DNA from: Lentibacillus sediminis
GTDB lineage: Bacteria > Bacillota > Bacilli > Bacillales > Amphibacillaceae
Assembly: GCF_002763455.1 (NCBI RefSeq)
Contig: NZ_NIXK01000006.1
Span: forward strand, 124,001 to 188,000
Direction: 5' to 3'
DNA length: 64,000 nt
The position numbers and the translations under genes were made by a program. Positions within the stretch are counted from its first letter, which is position 1. Every line of letters starts with the position of its first letter. A model generated the notes under the pieces. That model ran no database searches and was not told where the DNA came from. It saw nothing but the letters and a program-made list of their open reading frames with translations. Of this stretch, positions 53,348 to 63,940 are shown piece by piece.

Positions 53348-53376
53348 ATTATAAAGTATTAGAAAAGTAATGTGAA
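53348..53376 (-). promoter_or_regulatory. SigA promoter of citZ-icd-mdh
   Basis: The minus strand reads TTCACA (53376-53371), 17 bases, TATAAT (53353-53348). The predicted start is near 53341, about 94 bases before citZ. Confidence 0.75.
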
Positions 53377-53493
53377 TTGAAACCGGTTAATTTAAGCCTT
53401 AAAATTTTTCCCGCTAATCTTCATGTCTATTTTACCGGGTGCTATCATAAGTAAATTAGTACAAGCTTTCCTTATGAATCGGAGGATCCTGCT

Positions 53494-54600
53494 ATGTACA
53501 AGCCACTTCTTTGGCAAATACTTCGCGCTATCATCGTCATTGGCGCCATCGTTATCAGTTACTTTTTCATTCAATATGCGTTTGTCTACCTGTATCCGCT
53601 TCTGTTTGCCGTTCTCCTGGCCGGTTTATTGAACACGCCTGTCACTTTTTTGGAAAAAAGCATGGGTTTTCCCAGATCGGTCGCAACCTTCGCCATGATG
53701 GGACTGCTTTTATGCGTAATGATTGCCGGTTTGTCGATCCTTGCTGCTGAGCTAGTGCAGGGAAGCATCTATCTGGCCGAAAAACTACCGGCAGAATTTC
53801 AGACACTTGTATCCCATGCCGAGCAATGGGTACAGCATACGGCTCTTCCGCTTTATCAATCACTGCTATCCGTCTTCCAGGGACTTGATCCCGGGCAGCA
53901 GGATGCCATTATGGAAAATCTGCAAAACCTGGCAAGTTCGATTGCCGAGACAGGTGCTTCTCTTCTACAAGAAATACTTGCCGGACTGCCGGCCTTTCTC
54001 TCGTCTCTTCCCGGATCTGTCACGGCTTTTCTTTTTTTTGTGCTGGCAGCATTCTTTCTGACCAATGACTGGAACAGGATGAAGGAGGCTTTGGTGAGGC
54101 TTTTGCCTGCTTCCGCCCGTTCCTCATTAAAAGAGGTTGCCCACCATTTGCAGAAGGCGCTCACCGGGTTTTTCAAAGCACAGATGATCCTGATGGCAGT
54201 AAGTGCTTGCATTATTTTTGCCGGATTACTGTTTCTGCAGACGGAACATGCTTTTACCATTGCCATCTTAGCTTCGGCGCTTGATTTGCTTCCATATATT
54301 GGCACAGGAATTATCTTTCTTCCCTGGATCCTTTATTTGTTCATCACCGGAGAATATTCTCTGACGATTGGTCTCACCATTCTTTATATGGTGGTGATCG
54401 TCACCAGGCAGCTGCTTGAGCCAAAAGTTCTTTCAGGCAGCATCGGACTCCATCCGCTTGCCGCACTGATTGCCATCTTCGTCGGATTGCAGGTATGGGG
54501 ATTTGCCGGTTTGATTATTGCCCCTGTCCTGCTGGTTGTGCTGCAGGCACTTTACCATGCCGGGGCGCTGGATCCACTGTGGAATTTTATCAAAGGCTAG
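53494..54600 (+). CDS. ytvI: YtvI-like integral membrane protein (AI-2E transporter family)
   Basis: 368 residues with about eight hydrophobic segments arranged 3+1+4, the layout of the AI-2E/PerM family. Typical are LLFAVLLAGLLNTPVTFLEK near the N-terminus and LLPYIGTGIIFLPWILYLFI and IGLHPLAALIAIFVGLQVWG near the end. In Bacillus the gene next to citZ is the sporulation membrane protein ytvI, of unknown transport substrate. GGAGGATCCTGCT precedes the ATG. Divergent from citZ. Confidence 0.88.
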   Translation: MYKPLLWQILRAIIVIGAIVISYFFIQYAFVYLYPLLFAVLLAGLLNTPVTFLEKSMGFPRSVATFAMMGLLLCVMIAGLSILAAELVQGSIYLAEKLPAEFQTLVSHAEQWVQHTALPLYQSLLSVFQGLDPGQQDAIMENLQNLASSIAETGASLLQEILAGLPAFLSSLPGSVTAFLFFVLAAFFLTNDWNRMKEALVRLLPASARSSLKEVAHHLQKALTGFFKAQMILMAVSACIIFAGLLFLQTEHAFTIAILASALDLLPYIGTGIIFLPWILYLFITGEYSLTIGLTILYMVVIVTRQLLEPKVLSGSIGLHPLAALIAIFVGLQVWGFAGLIIAPVLLVVLQALYHAGALDPLWNFIKG

Positions 54601-54993
54601 TCACCATCTGCGGTAAATAATCGTATTGCTTCCGGCCATTCGCTCGATAAGTTTTCTGATCTGATTTTTGAATAGCTTGCGCGTAACTGGAATAACCAGC
54701 AAAAAACCAACCGTATCGGTAATAAATCCCGGTGAAAATAAAAATACGGCTCCGATGAGAATACATAAACCATCGATCAGGTACTCGGTCGGGGGCTCTC
54801 CTTTACTCATGGAAAGACGGGCACGATTCAGTGTTTCCGCCCCCTGCTGTTTCGCCAGCATTATGCCTATTACACCAGTGAGAATAATCAGTACAACAAC
54901 CCACCAGGGGCCAATCAGACTCCCTGCCCACAGGAAAACGCCGATCTCTAAAGCTGATACAACAAGCAGGATAAGCAGTAGCCAACGCAACAT
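54601..54993 (-). CDS. fxsA: FxsA family membrane protein
   Basis: 130 residues. Three hydrophobic segments, GSLIGPWWVVVLIILTGVIG, and the loop FLFSPGFITDTVGFLLVIPV followed by RKLF, which is the FxsA signature. FxsA relieves phage T7 F-exclusion in E. coli; its normal function is unknown. ATG 54993 (MLRWLLLILLV) follows AAGGGGGTAAT; the longer frame has no ribosome site. Its stop abuts the stop of convergent ytvI with no gap. Confidence 0.88.
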   Translation of the reverse strand: MLRWLLLILLVVSALEIGVFLWAGSLIGPWWVVVLIILTGVIGIMLAKQQGAETLNRARLSMSKGEPPTEYLIDGLCILIGAVFLFSPGFITDTVGFLLVIPVTRKLFKNQIRKLIERMAGSNTIIYRRW

Positions 54994-55090
54994 ATTACCC
55001 CCTTTTCCTAGAGGAAGTTCAAAAAGCCGGGTAACAATTCTCCTTTTTGAACACCTAATTTTATTATAATACATGGAGCGTCAATTTAAA

Positions 55091-55120
55091 AAGGAAGGGG
55101 CTCCACCGGGGGCCCCTCCT
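55091..55120 (-). terminator. pfkA-pyk terminator
   Basis: The minus strand reads AGGAGGGGCC, CCCGGTGG, AGCCCCTTCC, then TTTTTAAATT. It starts 14 bases after the pyk stop. Confidence 0.85.
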
Positions 55121-55134
55121 ATTTTGGCAGTTTT

Positions 55135-56895
55135 CTACAGCACACGGGTATGGCCGTGGTAAATATCTCCTTTGGTTCCGTCGATGGTAATATCCTGGCC
55201 ATCTTCAATCAGGTCAAAAAGATCTTTTACCCCAACGATAACCGGGATACCAAGGCTTAAACCAACGACTGCGGCATGAGAGGTCAAGCCGGCTTCCTCG
55301 GTGACAATACCTCCTGCTTTTTCCAGTGCCGGCATCATTTCCCGTTCCGTGCCATATGTGACGATAATATCGCCTTCTTCCATTTTTTCCATTGCTTCTT
55401 CGGCTGTTTTGGCAACAACTGCTCTGCCGTAAACACTGCGCCGGCCAATTCCCTGACCCTTCGCAAATACATCGCCGATAACATGCACTTTCATGATGTT
55501 GGTTGTCCCGCTTTCACCAACAGGCACTCCTGCCGTGACGATGACTCTGCTGCCGCGGTCAAACAAGTTGGTGCTCAAGCCGCGCTCAATGGCGCCATCA
55601 AGCATTTCATCCGTGGAGCCAGCTCGTTCCCCGCTCACAGCATACACGCCCCAGACAAGCGAGAGCTGGCGCTTAACCCGGCCAGAATAGGTGACCGCTA
55701 CAATCGGCACATGCGGGCGGTACTTGGAAATCATTTTCGCTGTATGCCCACTTTCCGTTGGTGTGATAATTGCACTGACGGAAAGATTCATCGCCGTATG
55801 TGTAACAGACTGGCTGATCGCATCAGTAATCGTCATATCTACAGACTTGGAGCGCTGCTCAAGCAGTGATTTATGATCCAATCCCGATTCTGCTTTTACA
55901 GCAATATTGCTCATTGTCTGTACGGATTCTACCGGATAGTTGCCTGCTGCAGTTTCCCCGGAAAGCATAATTGCATCGGTTCCATCAAAAATAGCATTGG
56001 CAACATCGGATGCTTCCGCTCTTGTAGGACGCGGATTACGCTGCATAGAATCAAGCATCTGGGTTGCTGTGATCACAGGTTTGCCTGCTGTATTGCATTT
56101 CTTAATCAGCATTTTCTGCACCAGCGGCACATCCTCAGCTGGAATTTCTACGCCAAGGTCCCCGCGAGCTACCATCAGCCCATTGCTTACTTCTAAAATA
56201 TCATCAATATTGTCCACACCTTCCTGGTTTTCTATCTTGGGAACGATGTGGATATGGGTGGCGTCATGCTCTTCCAACAGTGCTTGAATTTCCATAATAT
56301 CCGACGGCCGGCGCACGAAGGATGCAGCAATGAAATCTACTCCCTGTTCAATGCCGAAAATAATATCGCTCGCGTCCTTATCCGTAATTCCAGGTAAGTT
56401 GACAGATACGTTGGGCACATTGACACCTTTTTTGTTTTTGATGACACCGGTATTTTTCGCAACGGTTTTTACTTCGCTTTTTTCTTTGTCGATACTGGTA
56501 ACTTCCAATTCGATCAGCCCGTCATCCAGTAAAATGGTGGAACCTTCATGGACGTCCTCAATCAGACCTGGATACGTGACGGAAAAGCGTTCCGCCGTCC
56601 CTTCCACCTCTTTCATTGAAACTGCAACAGTCGAACCTTGCAAAATTTCTGCCTGTCCATCTGCGAAATTTCCTGTACGGATTTCCGGTCCTTTGGTATC
56701 AAGCAGAATTGCCACCGTTTTTCCTTTGTTTTCCGCCGCTTTACGGATATTTTTAATCCGGCTGCCATGTTCTTCAAAGTCGCCATGAGAAAAATTCAGG
56801 CGAGCGACATTCATGCCGGCATCGATCAATTGCTCCAAGATTTCCACCGACTCTGAAGCAGGGCCAATGGTACATACGATTTTTGTGTTTCTCAC
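55135..56895 (-). CDS. pyk: Pyruvate kinase with C-terminal PEP-utiliser domain
   Basis: 586 residues. It makes pyruvate and ATP from [13 protein letters not shown] start, [14 protein letters not shown], the active-site [13 protein letters not shown] and [18 protein letters not shown], and [12 protein letters not shown]. The C-terminal 110 residues form the extra domain seen in Bacillus and Geobacillus enzymes, with [19 protein letters not shown] resembling the PEP-synthase phosphohistidine segment. GTG 56895 is chosen: GGAGGAAGC lies 6 bases before it and the length then equals the family norm. Follows pfkA by 31 bases. Confidence 0.96.
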   Translation of the reverse strand: MRNTKIVCTIGPASESVEILEQLIDAGMNVARLNFSHGDFEEHGSRIKNIRKAAENKGKTVAILLDTKGPEIRTGNFADGQAEILQGSTVAVSMKEVEGTAERFSVTYPGLIEDVHEGSTILLDDGLIELEVTSIDKEKSEVKTVAKNTGVIKNKKGVNVPNVSVNLPGITDKDASDIIFGIEQGVDFIAASFVRRPSDIMEIQALLEEHDATHIHIVPKIENQEGVDNIDDILEVSNGLMVARGDLGVEIPAEDVPLVQKMLIKKCNTAGKPVITATQMLDSMQRNPRPTRAEASDVANAIFDGTDAIMLSGETAAGNYPVESVQTMSNIAVKAESGLDHKSLLEQRSKSVDMTITDAISQSVTHTAMNLSVSAIITPTESGHTAKMISKYRPHVPIVAVTYSGRVKRQLSLVWGVYAVSGERAGSTDEMLDGAIERGLSTNLFDRGSRVIVTAGVPVGESGTTNIMKVHVIGDVFAKGQGIGRRSVYGRAVVAKTAEEAMEKMEEGDIIVTYGTEREMMPALEKAGGIVTEEAGLTSHAAVVGLSLGIPVIVGVKDLFDLIEDGQDITIDGTKGDIYHGHTRVL

Positions 56896-56926
56896 TTTTT
56901 TGCTTCCTCCTTCAACACCCAAACTG

Positions 56927-58009
<1,083 letters not shown>

Positions 58010-58055
58010 TTATGGTGTTTGGGGGTGAATTTAATTGAAAACTGCGGATAACCTG

Positions 58056-58173
58056 CCGCTACGGAAATACCCCTCGCTTTCCGCGGAAAGCTGCCGAGCC
58101 CCCTTGTGCTGTCACACTTCGGGATCTCGCCTAGGTTTTCTTCCCGCAGGAGTCTCGGGGTATTTCCTCCGCT
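58056..58173 (+). repeat. Dispersed palindromic repeat copy R8 (forward)
   Basis: Arms GGAAATACCCC and GGGGTATTTCC (perfect 11 bp); CTTTCCGCGG and CCCGCAGGAGTCTC inside. It lies in the 528-base gap between pfkA and the metallophosphoesterase gene, which otherwise has no supported gene. Confidence 0.82.
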
Positions 58174-58214
58174 CATGTTGTGCTTGTAACTCATTATATT
58201 TATCCACTTTTATC

Positions 58215-58235
58215 CTTGTTGATTGGAGCGGAAAA
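58215..58235 (-). repeat. Remnant R9 of the palindromic repeat
   Basis: TTGTTGATTGGAGCGGAAA is the outer end found at one side of R6 and R3, about 45 bp after R8 where a partner copy would be expected. The rest of the element is missing. Confidence 0.5.
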
Positions 58236-58414
58236 TCATAGGTTTATCCTTTACATATATAATCGAATTCAATTCGAAAAAGGGGGCGAAAAATACAGAT
58301 GTTTTTTTCCGATTTTATGTCCCTAATATTCAACTCGTTTCGATTATAGTTTAAAGAGGAGAACAAGCGCAGATAGGAAGGAGCAATTACCGCGGACGAC
58401 GGTTAATCTGCTTT

Positions 58415-59395
58415 CTAATTTAATACCAATAGATTTATCTCCGGCGGATTAAAGAATCTGAACTTGAGAAAGGGTATTACATCGCTGCTCCCCAGTCCAG
58501 TACTGACATATTGTTTCGTTCCATCATATTCCCACAGCCCTTTTACCCGATCGCTTTGCGGGAAAAAACCGTTTGATTCAAACCATGGTTCAGGAACAAA
58601 AATGGCACCGATCAAGGGCAGGCGGATCTGCCCGCCGTGGTAATGCCCTGCCATGATTAAATCAAAATCACGCCAATGCATATTCGAATTACTTTTGATC
58701 GATTCAATTCGGGCATCCTGGACGGGGTAGTGATTGAGAGCTACAAGTACATCAGATTCTCTCATTCCATCTAAAACTTGAACATCTTCCCATAATGACG
58801 CTTGATACGTAAGAAATCGTTCATCCTTTGCATAAGCTGGAAGGACAACACCTTCCGTTTCCCCCAGATTTTCGGGGCTTTTTATTATAGACAGTTCAAA
58901 ATTAACGAAAGAGATCCTATGACCATCTTTTGAAACAGTATCGATAGACTCTAATAATTCTACCCCTCTTTCTTCCATCCCCTGGATAAATTCACTTTTC
59001 CGGACGACTGGCTCCAATTGGTAGCTATCCGGATCCGTGTTACCGGGGACAAACCAGGCATGTTCTTTATTGTTAATGCCTTCGATCAGGTGATAAAAAG
59101 GAGTATAGTTATTACTTTCGGTGCTGTCCAGCATATCTCCTGTGAAAACAATGGCGTCATAGTCAATAGAATTAATAGCTTCTATTAGTTTCTGTTGATT
59201 ATCGCCAAATTCTTTTTCGTGCAGGTCGGTGATTTGCAGGATGCGAAAACCCTGAAGCTGTTCGGGTAATTGATCAATGTCAACTTCCTGTTCCATCAGC
59301 TTTATCCGGTTATTATCCCAAACAACATACGATATCAATACAATAATTGCAACGATCCCCAGTAATAGGCTTACAGCTGTTTTTTTCACAACCAA
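58415..59395 (-). CDS. Membrane-anchored metallophosphoesterase (YkuE-like)
   Basis: 326 residues. One N-terminal transmembrane helix (about 7-26, AVSLLLGIVAIIVLISYVVW), then a calcineurin-like phosphoesterase domain outside the membrane. The metal motifs are ITDLHEKEFG (DxH), VFTGDMLDST (GDxxD), VPGNTDPDSY in place of the usual GNHD/E, and IMAGHYHGGQIRLP (GHxH). The His of GNHD is replaced by Thr. The substrate is unknown; relatives include UDP-diacylglucosamine and phospholipid-acting enzymes. The gene stands alone. Confidence 0.85.
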   Translation of the reverse strand: MVVKKTAVSLLLGIVAIIVLISYVVWDNNRIKLMEQEVDIDQLPEQLQGFRILQITDLHEKEFGDNQQKLIEAINSIDYDAIVFTGDMLDSTESNNYTPFYHLIEGINNKEHAWFVPGNTDPDSYQLEPVVRKSEFIQGMEERGVELLESIDTVSKDGHRISFVNFELSIIKSPENLGETEGVVLPAYAKDERFLTYQASLWEDVQVLDGMRESDVLVALNHYPVQDARIESIKSNSNMHWRDFDLIMAGHYHGGQIRLPLIGAIFVPEPWFESNGFFPQSDRVKGLWEYDGTKQYVSTGLGSSDVIPFLKFRFFNPPEINLLVLN

Positions 59396-59460
59396 TCGCG
59401 CTCCACCTTCTTAAGCTATACTTATTATATTTTCGTAACAGAAATTTAATAAAACCATAT

Positions 59461-60750
59461 TCACACGGAGATGCTGCTTGTAATAGATTTTAATTGCTTT
59501 TCATCATCAACCTTTTCATCTGTCAGGTTCATTGCCATTTCCTCCATAAGCTCAATTGCTGGTAAAATATGCGTTTCATGGCTGTTCTCGAATTCCTTTT
59601 TACTAAACTTAATTAACCACACAACTATAAGCGTATAGATAAAGAATAGCTTTTCAATTGGTTTCAAATGACCGCTTACATTATTATTTAAAAGATAACT
59701 GGATTGAATTTCCTGAAAAGTGATTTTTTCTTTCCCAAGAAATCCTGCCATATCACACCAAGCAGGACCTATCCGCACTGTTCCCCAATCAATAACATAT
59801 AATTTATTACTGGATTTCTCCCATAATAAGTTATAATGAAATAGATCACCATGTTGGATGGAATAATGTATTAGCGGATTAAGCTCTTTGTATATTCTTT
59901 TGTTTATAATAATATCCTCCATTCTTTTTATTAACGTTTTAGAGTTTCTGGAGTAATTTAACTTATTAATTTTTTCATGGATAAAATCAAAGACTTCTTT
60001 GTTGCGTGGTTCTTTATGGATAGAACTAAATGACCAAAGCAATTTTTGTAAATCATGACATACTTCATGCGCCTGCATAGGAAACCAATTTCGAATTTCT
60101 CCATACTTAATGGAACTAATTGCTTTACATATTTCTGCAACTTGTGTAATCGTATTCGTGGTCATTTTAAATTCTTTTTTCTCTATCTTTTCCATAGTAA
60201 ACAGCATTAGATGATCCTTCTCAATTTCTGCAAAATTAATTAATTTTGGCGTTGTATTTTTTATAACCGGATAATAACCATATACTTTTAAGTAAAATAA
60301 TTTCTCCATTACATTATGCTTGGGATTTCTGCTCATCTTCGTTAGATATGCTTTACCATCACTGAAATTATGTTCAATAAGACCATCATTATTTTTCCCA
60401 CGTATACGCACGTATTTTGAATCAAGTATACTTGGTGAATCAAATGTATGTTCCAAGAAATCTATCATCTCATTAAGGTCAGAATTCAACTTTAAATACC
60501 CCTGAATAATTTTATTTGCTTTTTTATTTCTGCCAAGCTTCTGATAACATAAAGCCAATTGTTGTGGGTATCTATCATTTTTTGGAAAAATAGATGTCAA
60601 ATTCTCTCCAATTTCAACTGCCTCTTCCCACTTTTCTTTCATTATTCGCTTTTCGAAAGTTATACTTTGCCATTTCCCCCGCAATTTCATATAAAATGTG
60701 TTCGTACCTTCTTCACTTATCACTTCCAGTACCCTTGATAAGATTTGCAC
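59461..60750 (-). CDS. Phosphotransferase-like protein with N-terminal TPR-like region
   Basis: 429 residues. The first 100 residues are helical with a TPR-like repeat (YPQQLALCYQKLGRNKKANK). The rest is an APH/choline-kinase fold: catalytic loop HYSIQHGDLFHYNLL (HGDxxxxN) and YVIDWGTVRIGPAWCDMAGF (DWG for the metal-binding DFG-like Asp). GTG 60750 follows AAAGGAGGG, which overlaps the end of the ABC gene, so translation is probably coupled. Being with a glycosyltransferase and a flippase, it may phosphorylate a sugar, lipid or choline-like group on an exported glycan; this is inference. Confidence 0.78.
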   Translation of the reverse strand: MQILSRVLEVISEEGTNTFYMKLRGKWQSITFEKRIMKEKWEEAVEIGENLTSIFPKNDRYPQQLALCYQKLGRNKKANKIIQGYLKLNSDLNEMIDFLEHTFDSPSILDSKYVRIRGKNNDGLIEHNFSDGKAYLTKMSRNPKHNVMEKLFYLKVYGYYPVIKNTTPKLINFAEIEKDHLMLFTMEKIEKKEFKMTTNTITQVAEICKAISSIKYGEIRNWFPMQAHEVCHDLQKLLWSFSSIHKEPRNKEVFDFIHEKINKLNYSRNSKTLIKRMEDIIINKRIYKELNPLIHYSIQHGDLFHYNLLWEKSSNKLYVIDWGTVRIGPAWCDMAGFLGKEKITFQEIQSSYLLNNNVSGHLKPIEKLFFIYTLIVVWLIKFSKKEFENSHETHILPAIELMEEMAMNLTDEKVDDEKQLKSITSSISV

Positions 60751-60753
60751 TAT

Positions 60754-62538
60754 TTACCCTCCTTTCATGGTTGTATATTCAAGTCTATTGTCAATATCTA
60801 CAATTTTTCCTTTGTTTATTTTATATATTACATCGCAGTTTTTAATCGTAGTTAATCGATGGGCAATAATGATCAGCGTTTTTTCACCTTTTAACCCGTC
60901 GATTGCCTTCATGATTTCATTTTCCGTTTTATTATCCAATGCAGATGTTGCTTCATCCATAAATAATATTTCCGGATTGTGATACAATGCTCTGGCAATT
61001 CCAACCCGCTGACGCTGCCCGCCGGATAACCTGACACCTCTCTCCCCAACATTTGTTTTCAATTTGTCCGGAAGATGTTCGACAAATTCTTTCAACTGTG
61101 CTTGTTCAAGTGCCCTCCATACTTCTTGATCATCAATATCATCCGGTTCAAGACCAAATGCTATATTACCCCGAATTGTATCGTCCGATAAAAATATAAA
61201 TTGCGGAATATAGCCAATTTTTTTCTGCCACACATTCTTTTGATCTGTTAATTTCCGGTTATCCACTAAAATATTTCCTTTCTCTGGCTTCAGCACTCCC
61301 AGAATGATATCAACAATCGTACTTTTACCTGCACCGGACTCCCCGATAAAGGCAACGGATTTTCCGATTGGGATGGTCAGTGAAGCATTTTTAATAGCAT
61401 ATTCTCCCTGTCCGGGATACCGGTAAGATATATCCTTTAGTATGATCGAGTCATAAAATGATTTGGCTTCATTACCTGCGTCTGCCTTTCCCTTTAAAAC
61501 TTCCTGAATAGGCTCTTCCTCTCTATTCTCAAATAAATCTTCTATTACAACATTTAACGCAGGCTGATTTACTCGTATGGAAGTAATTAATGCAATTAGC
61601 CTTGTAATGGAAGGCATTAATCTGAATGAAGCCATGGCAAATAACGCCATGATCGAAACCAATTCCTGTGAACTCGTCCCCTGAAATACGATGATAAGCA
61701 ACGTTATTAAGACAGTGGAGACTAAAATGGTTTCAATAAACAACCTTGGCGACTGCTCCAGCATTTTTAAATACCGATTATTATTTGCCTTGATCTGGCT
61801 TTGTTTTGTATAAGCGCTTACGAAGAAGTTCTCCTTGCCCGAAACTTTTATCTCTTTCACCGCTCCTAAGGCCTGATTAACCCACTTAATCATTGTTCCT
61901 CCAACTTTTTGCTGCTCTTTACCAAGCTGACTGATTTTCTTCCGAAAGATCTTAAAAAAGATGACAATGCTACTTGTCAATATTACTGCGGCAGTTAACG
62001 TTGCGAGCGGTGCAGTAATCACCAGTAATAGTAAAATAGAAATGATCACAAGTATTTCTGTAACCAACTGGAAACCCGCCATGATAATGCCCTGAAATAC
62101 TTTAGGCACCTCTTTATTTATATTCCTTAATAACTCAGATGAATTTCTTTGCAGATGAAAAGTATATGGCTTTATCATATACTCTTTGAGCATTTTACGA
62201 GATAATTTAACCTGCTGATTTAAAATCACTCTATTCTGAGCATAGAGGAATAAGAGCAAATATAGATTTTTCATAACAAAAAAGGCTAATAACAATACTA
62301 CTGCGAATATGATAAAACTTGCTGTTGACTGGAAATTGAACATGGTGTACAAATAATTGAGCACAGATTGCTCCTGAATGATTTCCGGGTTAGTTACAAT
62401 ACCAACCAAAGGAACAATCAGTCCGATCCCCAATGTTTCCAAAACGGCAGCTATCGTCATCATAAAAAATAAAATCAGCAGCTTTTTCTTTTCTTTTTTA
62501 TTAAATAGTAAAAACAGTTTTTTAAATTTATCCCGCAA
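60754..62538 (-). CDS. ABC transporter, fused permease and ATPase (glycan flippase-like)
   Basis: 594 residues from TTG 62538, or 597 from GTG 62547. Six transmembrane helices in the first 320 residues, then the ATPase with Walker A FIGESGAGKSTIVDIILG, signature VRLSGGQRQRVGIARAL and Walker B ILFMDEATSALDNKTE. The half-transporter layout resembles PglK/MsbA-type flippases of lipid-linked sugars. TTG 62538 has AAGGTG 8 bases upstream; GTG 62547 overlaps that site. It sits between the glycosyltransferase (37 bases before) and the kinase-like gene (3 bases after). Confidence 0.85.
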   Translation of the reverse strand: MRDKFKKLFLLFNKKEKKKLLILFFMMTIAAVLETLGIGLIVPLVGIVTNPEIIQEQSVLNYLYTMFNFQSTASFIIFAVVLLLAFFVMKNLYLLLFLYAQNRVILNQQVKLSRKMLKEYMIKPYTFHLQRNSSELLRNINKEVPKVFQGIIMAGFQLVTEILVIISILLLLVITAPLATLTAAVILTSSIVIFFKIFRKKISQLGKEQQKVGGTMIKWVNQALGAVKEIKVSGKENFFVSAYTKQSQIKANNNRYLKMLEQSPRLFIETILVSTVLITLLIIVFQGTSSQELVSIMALFAMASFRLMPSITRLIALITSIRVNQPALNVVIEDLFENREEEPIQEVLKGKADAGNEAKSFYDSIILKDISYRYPGQGEYAIKNASLTIPIGKSVAFIGESGAGKSTIVDIILGVLKPEKGNILVDNRKLTDQKNVWQKKIGYIPQFIFLSDDTIRGNIAFGLEPDDIDDQEVWRALEQAQLKEFVEHLPDKLKTNVGERGVRLSGGQRQRVGIARALYHNPEILFMDEATSALDNKTENEIMKAIDGLKGEKTLIIIAHRLTTIKNCDVIYKINKGKIVDIDNRLEYTTMKGG

Positions 62539-62575
62539 TGCACTCACACCTTCTTCTTATGTTTTCACTTAAAGC

Positions 62576-63787
62576 CTAAATTGCCTTATCTGTTATTCTG
62601 TCTCGGGTAAAATAATCATTTGTCAAAGTGGTCTGGCAACTGGTTTGCTGCTTTAGGTTATCCGTAAATTTTTCTCTTAAGTCTTTATCTTCCACCAGCC
62701 TCTTTACACCAGTATAAATGGCTTCTTCATCAGCACATACGATCAATCCGGTCTCTTCATTTCTTATTTGCTCTCTGGCACCGGTAAAATCACTAGTAAC
62801 AATTGGCTTAGATAGCAACCTCGCTTCAGCTAACGTGATACAATATCCCTCATGCAGGGATGGCTGCACATATATATCACATTGAGAAATATAGGCATAC
62901 GGATTGGGATCTGACCCTAGTAATATGAAATCATCCTGAATTTTAAATTCTTTAATAAGCGTTTCGTACTGTTTTCTTGCTTCTCCTTCTCCAAGGCAAT
63001 ACCATTTCACGTTACAGCCTTCCTCTATTAGCTTTGCCAAAACTTTTATAGCAAGGTCCTGGCCTTTTTCTTTCGCTAGCCTGCCCACAGTAAGAATTCG
63101 CACTCCTTCAATAGAATCTTGAAATCCTTTACCAATATATGCATAGTGACGAATATCCTTTGTGGAAACTTGATTTGGAAACACTTCAATCTGTTCTTTT
63201 ACACCAGGCATAGTCTCCTCCAGCTTTATTTTTCCTTCCTGTGAGACGACGAAGATTTTATCAAAGTTTTTATAAATCCGATTTGCGAACCTTTGATCAA
63301 ATCCTACTTTGGTAACATCAAAATGAATCCACTGAACTTTCTTTTTCGCTTTGATTTTGTTCACAACAAAATAGCTTATGAAATCCATTGGACCTGCATA
63401 AGCTACGGCAATATCAAATTCTCTATTTAATTTTGGGTGTTTTTTTAATAACGACTTAAAGTAAGTTCCCTTGTCTTTTGTTAACTTTAAAATGATGTTT
63501 AAGAATAATAACTTTGTTGCCTTTATGAGCTTTATATCGCTGTATAACTGAAGAATCATTTGTTTTGGCGGGGTTTTCAGCTGCTTTGCTAATTCCTTAA
63601 GTCCTTCAAAATGAATAATCTCTACATCTTCCGGAATGGCATTTAAAAATCCACCTCTATTTTCGAGTAATAATAAACTTATATCGTATTTTTCCCTTGG
63701 AAGAGTGGAGATTAGATTCAGCAGCGACTTTTCCGTTCCACCAACATTCATACTGATAACCATGAAAACTATTTTTTCTTTCTTCAT
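62576..63787 (-). CDS. Glycosyltransferase family 4 protein
   Basis: 403 residues, GT-B fold, no membrane segment. The N-terminal Gly-rich loop SMNVGGTEKSLLNLISTLPR binds the acceptor side. The donor domain begins ILTVGRLAKEKGQDLAIKVL, and the ExxxxxxxE motif is HEGYCITLAEARLLSKPIVT. Probably transfers a sugar from a nucleotide to a lipid-linked or polymer acceptor. AAGGGAAGGA lies before the ATG. First gene of the glycan-type cluster in view. Confidence 0.88.
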   Translation of the reverse strand: MKKEKIVFMVISMNVGGTEKSLLNLISTLPREKYDISLLLLENRGGFLNAIPEDVEIIHFEGLKELAKQLKTPPKQMILQLYSDIKLIKATKLLFLNIILKLTKDKGTYFKSLLKKHPKLNREFDIAVAYAGPMDFISYFVVNKIKAKKKVQWIHFDVTKVGFDQRFANRIYKNFDKIFVVSQEGKIKLEETMPGVKEQIEVFPNQVSTKDIRHYAYIGKGFQDSIEGVRILTVGRLAKEKGQDLAIKVLAKLIEEGCNVKWYCLGEGEARKQYETLIKEFKIQDDFILLGSDPNPYAYISQCDIYVQPSLHEGYCITLAEARLLSKPIVTSDFTGAREQIRNEETGLIVCADEEAIYTGVKRLVEDKDLREKFTDNLKQQTSCQTTLTNDYFTRDRITDKAI

Positions 63788-63940
63788 TCCGTGTCCTTCC
63801 CTTTCCTATCAGCCCTAATCCCAACCGTTTCGAACAACACTGCCACCACTACCATGATCAGTATTAATATCATTTTTTTGGTCAAGAAACAATTGAAATT
63901 CTTTCAATATTTACCACTCCAATGGGGTAAACTCAAAATT

